Shown here piece after piece: positions 46,982-57,175 of a DNA stretch of 64,000 bases (the stretch's first letter is position 1; each line of letters starts with the position of its first letter). This stretch comes from Picosynechococcus sp. PCC 7117. Lineage in GTDB: Bacteria > Cyanobacteriota > Cyanobacteriia > Cyanobacteriales > MRBY01. The stretch covers positions 1,116,001 through 1,180,000 of the forward strand of contig NZ_CP016477.1 in assembly GCF_001693275.1 (NCBI RefSeq), given 5' to 3'. Under the pieces are notes generated by a model. The model ran no database searches. It had not been told where the DNA came from and saw only the letters and a program-made list of their open reading frames with translations. A program made the position numbers and the translations under genes.

Positions 46982-47875
46982 CTAGCGATTTTCGTACCAG
47001 TAGCCGATGAGTTTATACACCAGCTTGGCGGCGGTGTACTCAGAAACCACAGAGTCATCTAAGGGGGCCAGTTCCATGATGTCGCAGCCGATCACTTGTT
47101 TTTCCCGAAACAGGCGACGCAAAAAGCGCAGGGTGCTGTACCAATCCATGCCACCGGGTTCAGGGGTGCCGACGCCAGCGATGAGGGTCGGGTCAATGCC
47201 ATCTAGATCAATGGTGAGGAAAACTTTTTCCGTTTTAATATTGGCGATCGCCGTTTCGATCCAGTTGGGATCATGTTGCATATCCCATGCCCAAATCACC
47301 GGAATTTCCTTCGCCGCCAATAAATCCGCTTCTTCTCGACAGAGACTCCGGATCGCCACAGGCAAACTCGGCAACCCCAAATCCATTACCCGTCGCATAA
47401 TGCAAGCATGGTTATGTTCAGAACCTTCGTAGCTCTGGCGCAGATCCGCATGGGCATCAATTTGTACCACCGTAAAAGGTTCTTGGTAGAACTCCAGATG
47501 ACCTTTCACGACCCCTGTAGTAATGGCGTGTTCTCCCCCCAGGGCAATTACAAATTTGCCATCTTGCAAGAGATTTTGGGTGGTTTCGCTGGTGACCGCT
47601 AACATTTCCTCGGCGGACATTCCAGGATTCTGGCGCGTATCGGCGATCGCCCCATGGGTAAAAATCCCCACATCAAAACAAGTTTCCCGGCGCAACTCAT
47701 CGTCATAACATTCCAGCTGGTGGGACGCTTCTAAAAGTGCATCTGGCCCCCATTCACAACCTTTGCGATAGGTGGTTGTCGCTTCGTAGGGAATGGGCAA
47801 AATCACCACCGGAGATTCTGTATAGCTCCGTTCCACTTCAGAACCAATGAAATCTTGTAAGACAAATTGAGACAT
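46982..47875 (-). CDS. speB: Agmatinase / ureohydrolase family enzyme
   Basis: The 297-residue protein has the two-manganese site of ureohydrolases: GGEHAITTG, IDAHADLR and TIDLDGIDPT. It is expected to split agmatine to putrescine and urea. Some cyanobacterial family members hydrolyse other guanidino compounds, including guanidine itself, so the substrate is not certain. It seems to be transcribed alone. Confidence 0.88.
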   Translation of the reverse strand: MSQFVLQDFIGSEVERSYTESPVVILPIPYEATTTYRKGCEWGPDALLEASHQLECYDDELRRETCFDVGIFTHGAIADTRQNPGMSAEEMLAVTSETTQNLLQDGKFVIALGGEHAITTGVVKGHLEFYQEPFTVVQIDAHADLRQSYEGSEHNHACIMRRVMDLGLPSLPVAIRSLCREEADLLAAKEIPVIWAWDMQHDPNWIETAIANIKTEKVFLTIDLDGIDPTLIAGVGTPEPGGMDWYSTLRFLRRLFREKQVIGCDIMELAPLDDSVVSEYTAAKLVYKLIGYWYENR

Positions 47876-47934
47876 AGATATTCCCTAACCGCGATAACCG
47901 AAAAATAGACCTAAAACTATACGTCAAAACGGTC

Positions 47935-48453
47935 TCAAGGGATCTCTTGCGGGGGAAAATGGGGTAAAGTTACCAAATTTAACCAAAAAGCAATGATTTG
48001 CTGCACCACGGTAAAAAAATCATCCACATTACTAGGTTTGGTGATAAAGCAATTGGCCTGGGCTTGGTAGCAACGGAGGATATCTTGTTCGGCCTGGGAG
48101 GTGCTAAAAATAATCACCGGGATCGCCTGGAGATAAGGATCTTGTTTGATGCGATGGAGGAGATCCACGCCGGATATTTTGGGTAAATTTAAGTCTGAAA
48201 TGATTAGGGAGGGATAAATCCAATGGCTCTGGTTCTCGGCTGCCGACGGCGCGAGGGCTTGTCCTTGATTGAGAAACTGCCAGGCTTGTTCACCATTGGG
48301 GGCTGTTTGGAGGTGCAATTCTGGAAAGTATTCTTCGACGACTTCTGCCATCAACTCCAGATAGCCAGGTTGATCATCCACCATCAGAATGGAGCGTTGG
48401 ATGGCGGTCAAGGAACAAGCAGAATAAATGGGGGCGTTGGGCGTTTGGGTCAA
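47935..48453 (-). CDS. Rcp1-type single-domain response regulator
   Basis: The 172-residue protein is a single receiver domain with ILMVDDQPGYLELM, the phosphorylated Asp in LIISDLNLPKISGVDLL, FSTSQAEQDI and the Lys in CFITKPSNVDDFF. The end (IIAFWLNLVTLPHF) closely follows cyanobacterial Rcp1, the partner of phytochrome Cph1. There is no output domain. It lies 183 bases downstream of the large sensor kinase gene on the same strand and is its probable partner. Confidence 0.92.
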   Translation of the reverse strand: MTQTPNAPIYSACSLTAIQRSILMVDDQPGYLELMAEVVEEYFPELHLQTAPNGEQAWQFLNQGQALAPSAAENQSHWIYPSLIISDLNLPKISGVDLLHRIKQDPYLQAIPVIIFSTSQAEQDILRCYQAQANCFITKPSNVDDFFTVVQQIIAFWLNLVTLPHFPPQEIP

Positions 48454-48636
48454 GGGCGTTGGGGTTAGAAGCCAAAGAAAGGGTCTAGGCTACGATGACT
48501 CTAAATTTTTCAAAATATACTACCGATCTCAATGGTATCGAACCTACCTAGGGGCATGACCCTGCGGATGCCTTAAATTTTTCTGTTATTTTGCGGCTAA
48601 AGGCGATCGCCCCTCAACTTGCCGTTAATTAATCAC

Positions 48637-51234
48637 TCAATGGTGATAAATGGGCAGCGTGAAGTAAAAAGTTGCCCCTGCCTGGGGTTGGGAGGTGACC
48701 CAAATATCGCCCCCATGGATTTTGACAATGCGGTGACAAATGGCGAGACCAATTCCAGTGCCGGGATATTCTTCCTGGGTGTGGAGCCGCTGAAAAATTT
48801 GAAAAATGCGCTGCTGATGTTTGGGATCGATCCCAATGCCGTTATCTGCGACCATAAACTGCCAGTGGTGTTCGGTCTCGGTGACGTTGATCGTGATTTT
48901 GGGTTGGCGATCGCCCCGGTATTTAATTGCATTGCTGAGGAGATTTTGCCAGAGGCTTTGGAGTTGACTCCCATCACCCAGGACTTCTGGGAGGGTTTTG
49001 GGACAGTGGAGTTGGGTGTGAGTCCGCTTGAGTTTGAGCTTGAGGTTGGCGATCGCCCGTTGGAGACAATCCTCCATAGACACCAGTTCCGGTTTACTTT
49101 GACGGGTATTCAGGCGAGAATAACGCAGCAAGTCTTGAATTTGCGTTTGCATCGTGCGGGTGCCCGTGGTGATGTGCTGGAGATATCGTTGGGAACGCTC
49201 ATCCAGGCGATCGCCATTGCGACGGGCTAGCAGTTGGGCATAATTAGCCACCAGTTGCAGCGGTTCCTGGAGGTCATGGGACGCCACATAGGCAAACTGT
49301 TCGAGTTCTTGGTTAGAACGGGCCAGTTCATTGGTGTAATGGCGTTGGCGTTGCAGTAGTTCCGCCTGGTTGAGGGCAATGCAAATTTGATTGATGAGCT
49401 GGCGCAGGAGATGCAATTCATCGGCATTCCAAATTTGAGGAAAATGGCACTGCTGGACACAAATCAAACCCTTTAGCCGCGGTTCTCCTTCGGGATCATC
49501 CATGGCGCTCACGAGGACAGGTAAAACAGCGTAGGCGACAACGCCATATTCCCGAAGCATAGCATCGTGGGCCGGGGGAAACTTTGCGGCTTCTACGTCG
49601 ATGCAGGTCTGGAGTTCTCCCTGGCGAAATAGATCAAAATCGCCCCGGTTAAAGGCCGCCAGGGGAAACCGATGGTGGAGCATCGAGCGGACATTGGGGT
49701 GAGTCGCCTCCGCCGTCACTTTACCTTCAGTTTCATTTAAGATCTCCCAAAAAATCACCCGGTCAGCTTGGAGGGTTTTGCGGAGTTCCTGCACCGTCGT
49801 GGTTAACATTTTGTCCATATCCCAGGAGCGCAAAATTTTAACCGTCAAGGAAGCCAACATATGTTGATGGCGGCTGTAGCGCATTTTGGTCAGTTCCAGT
49901 TGACGCTCTTCGGTGACGTCCCGGGCGCTGCCTTGGATCTGTTGGATGGTACCCTGGCGATCGCGGATCGGGATCAGACAAGTCCGCCAAATTTGGGTGC
50001 TGTCGGGAAGTTCGATCACTTCTTCAAACAACAGCGTTTCACCAATTTCGAGGCAACCCTGGAAAGAATCACACAGTTGTTGCGCCAGCTTTTCAGGAAA
50101 GACGGTTTGGGGCGATTTCCCAATGATTTGCCGGGGATAAACCCCCATTTTTTCGCAGTAGGTGGGGTTGACCATTTCAAAGGTAAACTCAGTCACCAAT
50201 TCGGTCAGGTCAACGGGAGCCGCAGCAGTAATGGCGATCGCCCGGTGGACACGGATCAAAAAAATAGCCTCCGCAGAATGGGTCACAATCCCGGCGTAGA
50301 GTGCTTCGGAGGCTTCTAGTTCCCGTTGGGTAGCAGTGCGGATCAAATTGTGGTGGAGCAGTTCCGCCGCCATCTTTAGGGCTTGAATCTCTAGGGCTGA
50401 CCAGGGATGGGCGCGGGCTACTTCGCTGGTAAAGATTAAATGACCCCAGTGGTGGCCTTGGTGGTCAAAAATCGGTAGTCCTAAAAATGCCTTGACATCT
50501 AAAAATTCCAACAGGGGAACTAATTTTGGGTCTTGGTGCTGGTGGGCGATCGCCACGACATCACCAAGCTCTAGGAGTTGTTGCCACCAGTGGAGGGGAA
50601 ATTCTGCGACCTTTTTTTGGCAAGGAGGAGAACCGTCATATGACCATTGTTCAACAATGTTGGGGGGCGAATTAATCTGACCTGCCCCATCCCAATGCCA
50701 TTGAAAAATAGTGATCCGCTCCATCTGGAGGTGGCGTCCCAGAATTCCCAAGGCCTTATCTAGGGTGGCTTCAGGACGGAAAAGGGCCTGGGAAAATTTG
50801 ACCAGAATGGTGGTGAGCTGGAGATGGGTTTCTAGGGGACGGGGGGCTGGCTGACGCACCAAGTCGGGGGATTTTTCCTGGAGCACAGCCCGAAAACCGA
50901 GTTCTAGGGTCAACGGCGATAGCTCTCCAGGGGGAATTGCGATCAAGCCAGGTTGCTTGGGGAGCGGAGCTGCGGTAATCACCACCACCGGGAGTGCCAG
51001 GGCCAAGCTTTGATCAAGCCATATTTCGGTTAGTGCCTCAGGGCAAAAGAGAATGATCAAATCGGCGGGTTCTAGGGGGGTCACAAAGGGTTGCGATCGC
51101 CAACTCAGATCCCACCGAGAAATTTGCTCTAGGCAATCCTCCAGGGGCGATCGCCCTAAATCTTCCCCTACAATCAAAATATGGAGTAATGACTTTGTCA
51201 GGGTTGATGCTTGTGCCAGCGGAAGATAGGTCAT
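48637..51234 (-). CDS. Hybrid-like sensor histidine kinase (pseudo-receiver, GAF, PAS, GAF, HisKA, HATPase)
   Basis: The 865-residue protein has an N-terminal receiver-like region (LLHILIVGEDLG) without the phospho-Asp, a GAF domain at about 145-305 and a PAS domain at about 315-440. A second GAF domain at about 455-625 is of cyanobacteriochrome type. The kinase core follows: H-box YVASHDLQEPLQLV, N-box LSNAIKY, DNGIGIDPKHQ and GTGIGLAIC. The H-box is phytochrome-like. In the second GAF, the place of the chromophore Cys-His reads AHDAMLREYGV, so bilin attachment at that site is unlikely. No membrane spans are seen; it is cytoplasmic. Confidence 0.9.
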   Translation of the reverse strand: MTYLPLAQASTLTKSLLHILIVGEDLGRSPLEDCLEQISRWDLSWRSQPFVTPLEPADLIILFCPEALTEIWLDQSLALALPVVVITAAPLPKQPGLIAIPPGELSPLTLELGFRAVLQEKSPDLVRQPAPRPLETHLQLTTILVKFSQALFRPEATLDKALGILGRHLQMERITIFQWHWDGAGQINSPPNIVEQWSYDGSPPCQKKVAEFPLHWWQQLLELGDVVAIAHQHQDPKLVPLLEFLDVKAFLGLPIFDHQGHHWGHLIFTSEVARAHPWSALEIQALKMAAELLHHNLIRTATQRELEASEALYAGIVTHSAEAIFLIRVHRAIAITAAAPVDLTELVTEFTFEMVNPTYCEKMGVYPRQIIGKSPQTVFPEKLAQQLCDSFQGCLEIGETLLFEEVIELPDSTQIWRTCLIPIRDRQGTIQQIQGSARDVTEERQLELTKMRYSRHQHMLASLTVKILRSWDMDKMLTTTVQELRKTLQADRVIFWEILNETEGKVTAEATHPNVRSMLHHRFPLAAFNRGDFDLFRQGELQTCIDVEAAKFPPAHDAMLREYGVVAYAVLPVLVSAMDDPEGEPRLKGLICVQQCHFPQIWNADELHLLRQLINQICIALNQAELLQRQRHYTNELARSNQELEQFAYVASHDLQEPLQLVANYAQLLARRNGDRLDERSQRYLQHITTGTRTMQTQIQDLLRYSRLNTRQSKPELVSMEDCLQRAIANLKLKLKRTHTQLHCPKTLPEVLGDGSQLQSLWQNLLSNAIKYRGDRQPKITINVTETEHHWQFMVADNGIGIDPKHQQRIFQIFQRLHTQEEYPGTGIGLAICHRIVKIHGGDIWVTSQPQAGATFYFTLPIYHH

Positions 51235-51323
51235 TGGCCCGGTTGCGATAGATCAGTGCTCATCCCCATTGTCGCGCCTAATTTAAAAATTGCCCGCTGC
51301 CCCCTGCTGTGTCCTGTTTCGTC

Positions 51324-51683
51324 ATGTCCCAAACAAGTTTGACCATTATTCCACCCGGTCAGCCCGGCGATCACCATCTTTTGGTTTGTCAGCACCGGAG
51401 TTGTCTTGAGCGGGGAAGTGCGTTAATTCTTCAGGCTTTTCAGCGGGCATCCCTACCGCCACGGGTCTTGGCGATCGCCAGTCCCTGCCAAGGCCAATGC
51501 CACTTGGGTGTGACTGTGCGCCTGGTACCCACAGAGGTGTGGTATTGCCAGGTAACTCCTGCCGATGTGCCCCATATTTGTGCCGCGCTCCACCAAGGCG
51601 ATCCCCTAGGGCATCGAGACATCGCTAACCCCGTGCGAGCAAAACTTAACCCCAGAATTCATCCCCCAGGGTCGTTGATTTAG
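51324..51683 (+). CDS. Thioredoxin-like [2Fe-2S] ferredoxin
   Basis: The ~119-residue protein has the four-Cys pattern of NuoE-like ferredoxins: CQHRSC (Cx4C) and CQGQC (Cx3C), in a fold shown by [17 protein letters not shown] and [20 protein letters not shown]. It should carry electrons in the cytoplasm; the partner is not known. ATG 51324 is preferred to 51309. Its 3' end overlaps the convergent mnmG gene by 4 bases. Confidence 0.88.
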   Translation: MSQTSLTIIPPGQPGDHHLLVCQHRSCLERGSALILQAFQRASLPPRVLAIASPCQGQCHLGVTVRLVPTEVWYCQVTPADVPHICAALHQGDPLGHRDIANPVRAKLNPRIHPPGSLI

Positions 51684-53599
51684 GAGGTAACGGCTTCCTG
51701 GGCGTTTTTTTGACGATGTTGTGCCTCCAAATAAACCAGCAACGCATTAATATCTGCCGGGTTGACGCCACCGATGCGTGTGGCCTGACCAATGGTGAGG
51801 GGGCGCACCTTATTTAATTTTTCCCGGGCTTCCATCGACAGGGTTTCCACCGTCAAGTAATCTAAACCTTCCGGCAACTTCCGATTCGCATGGCGGCTAA
51901 TTTGGTCAATTTGGTTTTGTTGCCGCTTGATATAACCAGAATATTTAATATCAATTTCTGCCCCTGCTTGCTCTGCCTGGGTGAGCGCCTCATTCCCCAA
52001 GCCATAACTGGCGAGATCGGCATAGTGGAACTTGGGTCGCCGCAATAAATCCGCTAAGGTCACAGAACTTTTGATTTTCTGGCCCGTATCCGCCGCAATT
52101 TTCTGACCCAAGGGATCCAATTCTTTGACCCGCTCCGTGTGGAGTCGTTCTTTTTCGGCCGCAATATTTTCCTGCTTCGTTTGGTACAAAGCCCAACGGC
52201 GATCGCCAATTAAACCAATCTCCCGGCCCAGGGGCGTTAACCGCTGATCGGCATTATCGGAACGGAGAATCAAGCGATATTCCGAACGGGAAGTCAGCAT
52301 CCGGTAGGGTTCCCGTAAATCCTTTGTACACAGATCATCAATTAAAGTGCCTAGATAGCTTTGTTCCCGGGGAAAAACAACCATGTCCTGACCCTGGGCA
52401 AATTTCGCCGCGTTGATGCCTGCCACGATCCCTTGGGCTGCTGCTTCTTCGTAGCCCGTGGTGCCATTAATTTGTCCCGCTGAAAATAAACCTTCGACGC
52501 GCTTGGTCATCAGGGTGGGGTAACACTGGGTTGCAGGTAAGTAGTCATATTCCACCGCATAGGCTGGGCGGAGCATCACACAATCTTCCATCCCCGGCAG
52601 ACTTTGGAGCATCTGTAACTGGAGACTTTCGGGCAGTCCCGTCGAAAAACCTTGGATATAAAGCTCTGGAATCGTGCGCCCTTCCGGTTCAATAAAAATT
52701 TGGTGGGAATCCTTATCAGCAAACCGGACAATCTTGTCTTCAATGCTCGGACAATAACGGGGGCCTTTGGAATCAATAAAGCCACCATAGATGGGAGACA
52801 GGTGCAGATTATCTTTAATCAATTGATGGGTCTTTGGGGTTGTTCGAGTCAGGTAACAGGGCATTTGTTCACGCTCTACCCAGGCTTCAGGATCAAAGCT
52901 GAACCACCGTACCTCTTCGTCCGCCGGTTGAATTTCCATTTTGCTGTAATCGACCGAACGGCGATCCACCCGGGCGGGGGTGCCTGTTTTTAAGCGCCCC
53001 GTCTCAAACCCTAACTCGTTCAAGGTTTCCGTCATGCCCACTGCGGCAAATTCCCCGGCCCGGCCCGCAGGCATCGATTTGTTCCCAATCCAGATCGTGC
53101 CCCCAAGGAAAGTCCCCGTTGTTAGGACAACAGCCTTGGCCCCAAAACAAGTCCCAAAATAGGTTTGAATCCCACAAATTTCATCGTTGTCGCCTAACAC
53201 AAGATCCGTCGCCATCCCCTCGCGAATCACAAGATTATCTTGGTTTTCAACGATATTTTTCATTACCGCGGCATATTCGCGTTTATCGGTTTGGGCGCGC
53301 AAGGCCCAGACGGCTGGCCCCCGGGACGCATTGAGCACCCGCTTTTGGAGATAGGTGCGGTCTGCCATCTTACCGATTTCCCCTCCCAAGGCATCCACTT
53401 CGTGGGTTAACTGGGATTTTGCGGGGCCACCGACAGCCGGGTTACAAGGTTGCCAGGCAATTTTGTCGAGGTTGAGGGTCAACATCAGCGTGCGGCAACC
53501 TAAACGAGCCGAGGCCAAGGCCGCTTCACAACCGGAATGGCCAGCACCAATAACGATGACATCAAACTCATCTTGAAAATCAACGGGGGTTCGCAGCAT
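51680..53599 (-). CDS. mnmG: tRNA uridine-5-carboxymethylaminomethyl synthesis enzyme MnmG (GidA)
   Basis: With MnmE, this FAD enzyme modifies the wobble uridine of several tRNAs. The 639-residue protein has the FAD site [55 protein letters not shown] and the C-terminal [16 protein letters not shown]. Length and motifs are standard. Confidence 0.97.
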   Translation of the reverse strand: MLRTPVDFQDEFDVIVIGAGHSGCEAALASARLGCRTLMLTLNLDKIAWQPCNPAVGGPAKSQLTHEVDALGGEIGKMADRTYLQKRVLNASRGPAVWALRAQTDKREYAAVMKNIVENQDNLVIREGMATDLVLGDNDEICGIQTYFGTCFGAKAVVLTTGTFLGGTIWIGNKSMPAGRAGEFAAVGMTETLNELGFETGRLKTGTPARVDRRSVDYSKMEIQPADEEVRWFSFDPEAWVEREQMPCYLTRTTPKTHQLIKDNLHLSPIYGGFIDSKGPRYCPSIEDKIVRFADKDSHQIFIEPEGRTIPELYIQGFSTGLPESLQLQMLQSLPGMEDCVMLRPAYAVEYDYLPATQCYPTLMTKRVEGLFSAGQINGTTGYEEAAAQGIVAGINAAKFAQGQDMVVFPREQSYLGTLIDDLCTKDLREPYRMLTSRSEYRLILRSDNADQRLTPLGREIGLIGDRRWALYQTKQENIAAEKERLHTERVKELDPLGQKIAADTGQKIKSSVTLADLLRRPKFHYADLASYGLGNEALTQAEQAGAEIDIKYSGYIKRQQNQIDQISRHANRKLPEGLDYLTVETLSMEAREKLNKVRPLTIGQATRIGGVNPADINALLVYLEAQHRQKNAQEAVTS

Positions 53600-53739
53600 T
53601 GTTTTGTTTTGGGGAATGATTGGGTTAGGACTAGGGATTCAATATTCTATCAAGGCGAGGCAGATTGTTCGTTGGGCAAAATATTGAGTTTAGCCCCTGA
53701 AATTTTGAGGATATTTTTGGGTTTGATCGGGTTTATTTT

Positions 53740-55245
53740 CTACATTTCGTAGCCAAATTTGTTGGGATCAACGGCGGTTAAATCGATATCAGCGAGGCCA
53801 TATTCTGCCCAACGGCGATCGCATCTTTCGGCAATCTTAGGATCGGACTCAAGGACTTCACCCCACTCGTGGTCAGTTTCAGGAGGAATTTTTGTCGTCG
53901 CGTCAATGCCCATGCGGCCGCCCATGCCAATTTTTTCGCTGGCAAAATCGAGGGTATCAAAGGGGGTATCCGGCAAAATAAACACATCCCGTACGGGGTC
54001 TACCTTGGAACTAATCGCCCAGACAACTTGACGGGGATCGCGGATATTTACATCTTTATCCACCACAATCACAAATTTCGTATAGGTAAATTGGGGTAGG
54101 GCACTCCAGAAAGCGAGGGCAGCGCGACGGGCTTGGCCAGGATAGGCTTTGTCGATGGAAATAATCGCGGCCTTGTAACTGAGGGCCTCCATCGGCAGGA
54201 AAAAATCGACAATCTCGGAAACCTGTTGCCGCAGGATCGGTGTATAAATCCGGTTCAAGGCGATCGCCATCATCGCTTCTTCCTTGGGAGGGCGACCGCT
54301 AAAGGTAGCCAGATAAATCGGATCCTTGCGGTGGGTCAGGCAATGGAAGCGCACCAGGGGAGAATCCTCGACGCCGCCGTAATAGCCCATGTGATCGCCA
54401 AACGGCCCATCAGGGAGCATTTCGCCGGGGGTGATCGTCCCTTCGAGGATAAATTCGGCATCGGCAGGGACTTCGAGATCAACGGTTTTACATTTGGTCA
54501 ATGCCACCCCAGAACCGCCATATAGCCCTGCAAACAGCCACTCTGACAAGTCCACCGGAATCGGTGTTGCTGCCGCCATGATTAAGATTGGATCGATACC
54601 GATGGCGATCGCCACCTCTAATTTTTTGCCATTTTCTGCCGCCTTCCGCAGGTGACGCGCCCCACCCCGCACCGAGAGCCAATGCACCGTCATCGTATTT
54701 TTCGATTGCAATTGCAGGCGATAAACCCCCACATTGGGCACCCCCGTTTCACAATCTTTTGTAATTACCAAGCCGAGGGTAATATTTTTTCCTGCGTCCT
54801 TGGGGTAGGGACGCAACATCGGGATCAAACCCAGATCTAGTTCTTCCTGCTCAATCACTACCTGTTGACAAGGAGGGAAAAAACTCCCACCGGGTTTCGC
54901 CTTCAGCACATCAAACAGCACCTTGCCAAAATCGATCGCCTGGGAAATCTTTTTCGGGGGCTTCGGCTGCTGGAGCATTGCCAATTTTCGGCCTAAATCT
55001 TCCAATTCTTCGGGCTTTTCCATTTTCATCGCCCAGCAAATCCGCTCCACTGTACCCAGCAGGTTTACCACTACCGGAACGGAAGTCCCCCGCACATTCT
55101 CAAATAACAACGCCGGGCCACCGACCTGGAGCATCCGGTTTGCAATCTCGGCAATTTCTAGATCCGAATCCACCAGAGCCTTAATGCGGCGCAATTGCCC
55201 CCGTTCTTCTACCAATTTGATAAATGCGCGTAAATCCCGTGCCAT
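53740..55245 (-). CDS. ubiD: UbiD-family decarboxylase
   Basis: The 501-residue protein has family segments GPALLFENVRGTSVPVVVNL, MLRPYPKDAGKNITLGLVIT, LVRFHCLTHRKDPIYLATF and TKFVIVVDKDVNI. UbiD enzymes use prenylated FMN to decarboxylate aromatic acids; in cyanobacteria this one probably removes the carboxyl group from the solanesyl-hydroxybenzoate precursor of plastoquinone. It lies next to the AT-rich segment that starts upstream of it. Confidence 0.93.
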   Translation of the reverse strand: MARDLRAFIKLVEERGQLRRIKALVDSDLEIAEIANRMLQVGGPALLFENVRGTSVPVVVNLLGTVERICWAMKMEKPEELEDLGRKLAMLQQPKPPKKISQAIDFGKVLFDVLKAKPGGSFFPPCQQVVIEQEELDLGLIPMLRPYPKDAGKNITLGLVITKDCETGVPNVGVYRLQLQSKNTMTVHWLSVRGGARHLRKAAENGKKLEVAIAIGIDPILIMAAATPIPVDLSEWLFAGLYGGSGVALTKCKTVDLEVPADAEFILEGTITPGEMLPDGPFGDHMGYYGGVEDSPLVRFHCLTHRKDPIYLATFSGRPPKEEAMMAIALNRIYTPILRQQVSEIVDFFLPMEALSYKAAIISIDKAYPGQARRAALAFWSALPQFTYTKFVIVVDKDVNIRDPRQVVWAISSKVDPVRDVFILPDTPFDTLDFASEKIGMGGRMGIDATTKIPPETDHEWGEVLESDPKIAERCDRRWAEYGLADIDLTAVDPNKFGYEM

Positions 55246-55385
55246 GTTTGCCGTCTGAGTTGTATAACTAAAGATATGTATGTTCTATAGCTTAACGGTT
55301 TTAGCACTTAAGAAGAGAAAAACAAGCGATTTCTCTTTAATTCTGTATTCTCGAATCAATAACAATAAAACTATCTATTCCAATT

Positions 55386-55715
55386 ATGTCTAACTCAATT
55401 GATGAAAACTCTTATGCTGGCAAACCTGGATTTAATTGGATTGCAGGCTATCAAAAAGCCAATGGTCAACAGGTAGCAGGTCATTGGAGGACAAATCCCA
55501 ATGAAACAGAAGCAGACAATTTAGGTACAGATGTTGATCATGATGGTATTTCTGGAGCTTATGATATGGATGCCGATGGTGATGGCATTTTGGACTCTAC
55601 ACCTTTGAACAGCGATATTTATGTTATCGATAGTTCCGATAGTATTTTAAATGAACAGGCTCTAGATGAGGGGATTATTGAGACTATTTCAGAATTTCTA
55701 TCCAATATCTTTTAA
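55386..55715 (+). CDS. Small acidic protein with calcium-binding-like repeats, function unknown
   Basis: I do not recognise this 109-residue protein. It has a middle segment GYQKANGQQVAGHWRTNPN, recalling short GHWR/GHYR sequences seen in various secreted or toxin-associated bacterial proteins. An acidic stretch follows (TDVDHDGISGAYDMDADGDG), like the calcium-binding loops of thrombospondin type-3 repeats. No signal peptide is seen. It lies 33 bases upstream of the gene at 55749, on the same strand and with the same AT-rich composition, so the two probably form an operon. Confidence 0.6.
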   Translation: MSNSIDENSYAGKPGFNWIAGYQKANGQQVAGHWRTNPNETEADNLGTDVDHDGISGAYDMDADGDGILDSTPLNSDIYVIDSSDSILNEQALDEGIIETISEFLSNIF

Positions 55716-55748
55716 GATTTTTTTTAAAATCATTAAGCAATATATCAA

Positions 55749-56945
55749 ATGAGTAGATTTGAAACAACTATCTGCGCATTTCCGACTGGAAAGACAAAAC
55801 ATACAAGGGTTGTGATGTCACCCAAAAGCTTTTGTGAGGCAGCTAAAAGCTATTTTTTCATCAAAACATTTATTCTTGATAATTTTCCATGTAGACCTTT
55901 TGAATTTACAGATGGAAAACTTAATCTTTGTCTCATTAATTTGAATGTCAATAGTTCACAAGAATTCATTGAAGGCTTTAAGTTGACATGTAACGTATCG
56001 TCCCAAGAACAGGTTTCCGCATTAAAATTGGAGAAAGTCGCTAACGACATTGTATCAATACTTCCTACAAAACTTGAAATAATTCCAATTAAAACAACAT
56101 TTCAAGAAATTTATCTCATCCCTTCTGATAATATCACCCACTTCCAAAATTATTCGCGATCTATCTTTAAAAACGTCGAAGATCTTTATACATATACACT
56201 AGGCTTATCTAAGGATTCCTCATCAGATATTGTGTTAGACCGTGAATTGACAATTAATGTATCCTTTAATTTTATTGAAGCCATTGAGAAAATATTTTTA
56301 AAAAACTTTGTGTATGAGGGATTGAATTATACAGTTATTTCAATCAGTGACGAACAATCATCAGTCAAAATCATTAATCTAAATACCTTCAGCAATGAAT
56401 TCATAGAAGGATTTGAATTGAAGGGAAAACAGATTGATGCGTTTAAACAAGTATTTTTAAAGACTTTTAATTATCGAAAAATTGGGGGAGATTTTTCACC
56501 TTGTGTTTATGAGTTTATTCATCAAGGGGAAACATTGTATATAGCAAGAGTGGATGAAATAAAACGATTAAAAGCACTATCTCAACGACAAATTGAAATA
56601 AACAGTTCTCAAGATTTTTCTCAGTCTAATTCTCAAAATAATGTTTCGAGTCTCAAAGAAGAAATGCAGAAACATAAAAATGAGACTTATTCAAAACAAG
56701 AGATTGATGAAGGGAAGAAAATTTTCTGGAATATTCTTAGTGAAACACTTGGTGTCATAGGTCTTGCCTCTCTAGGGCTAACAATAGGGTCCGCTATGTT
56801 TACAGGACCGGCTATTCCAGCTTGGTTAACGGCAATGCTTACTGCCAGATTTACAGGTCGTCTTCTAAGAATATATTTTAATTTGTCAGAGGAAGATAGA
56901 AAAAAATGTAGAGCATTTCTTCGATTTATGGGGCTTTTTATTTAA
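55749..56945 (+). CDS. Unrecognised protein with three internal repeats and a hydrophobic C-terminus
   Basis: I know no family for this 398-residue protein. It contains about three copies of a ~45-residue unit, at 33-79, 174-224 and 228-271. The first two end in SSQEFIEGFKL and FSNEFIEGFEL; the second and third begin with IEKIFLKNF and FKQVFLKTF. A Ser/Gln/Asn-rich linker (about 280-315) leads to a hydrophobic stretch at about 328-366 (LGVIGLASLGLTIGSAMF, TGPAIPAWLTAML), likely one or two membrane helices. Composition is far more AT-rich than the flanks and GCGATCGC is absent. The layout (repeats plus a C-terminal membrane-seeking segment) could suit a membrane-acting effector, but that is a guess. 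Confidence 0.65.
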   Translation: MSRFETTICAFPTGKTKHTRVVMSPKSFCEAAKSYFFIKTFILDNFPCRPFEFTDGKLNLCLINLNVNSSQEFIEGFKLTCNVSSQEQVSALKLEKVANDIVSILPTKLEIIPIKTTFQEIYLIPSDNITHFQNYSRSIFKNVEDLYTYTLGLSKDSSSDIVLDRELTINVSFNFIEAIEKIFLKNFVYEGLNYTVISISDEQSSVKIINLNTFSNEFIEGFELKGKQIDAFKQVFLKTFNYRKIGGDFSPCVYEFIHQGETLYIARVDEIKRLKALSQRQIEINSSQDFSQSNSQNNVSSLKEEMQKHKNETYSKQEIDEGKKIFWNILSETLGVIGLASLGLTIGSAMFTGPAIPAWLTAMLTARFTGRLLRIYFNLSEEDRKKCRAFLRFMGLFI

Positions 56946-57175
56946 TTTGATAATTGATTGCCGATCTGTAGGGATGTTCATGAAATGTAACGCGCTTTTT
57001 TTGTGTTTCATTTGTACGTTATGCTGCGCTAACACACGCTACTAATAGGTTTCTTGAAATCATATTTGGGCGATAGGGATTAGCCAGAAATAGATGATGG
57101 GCGATGGAAGTCATGTTTTGGCGATGCTGATTTGTACCTATGCTAAACTCTAGATAAACATTGAGATGAAGCGAT
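56946..57175. other. AT-rich intergenic remainder of the second island
   Basis: No gene is supported in this 230-base stretch. It precedes the antitoxin remnant at 57176. Confidence 0.5.
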
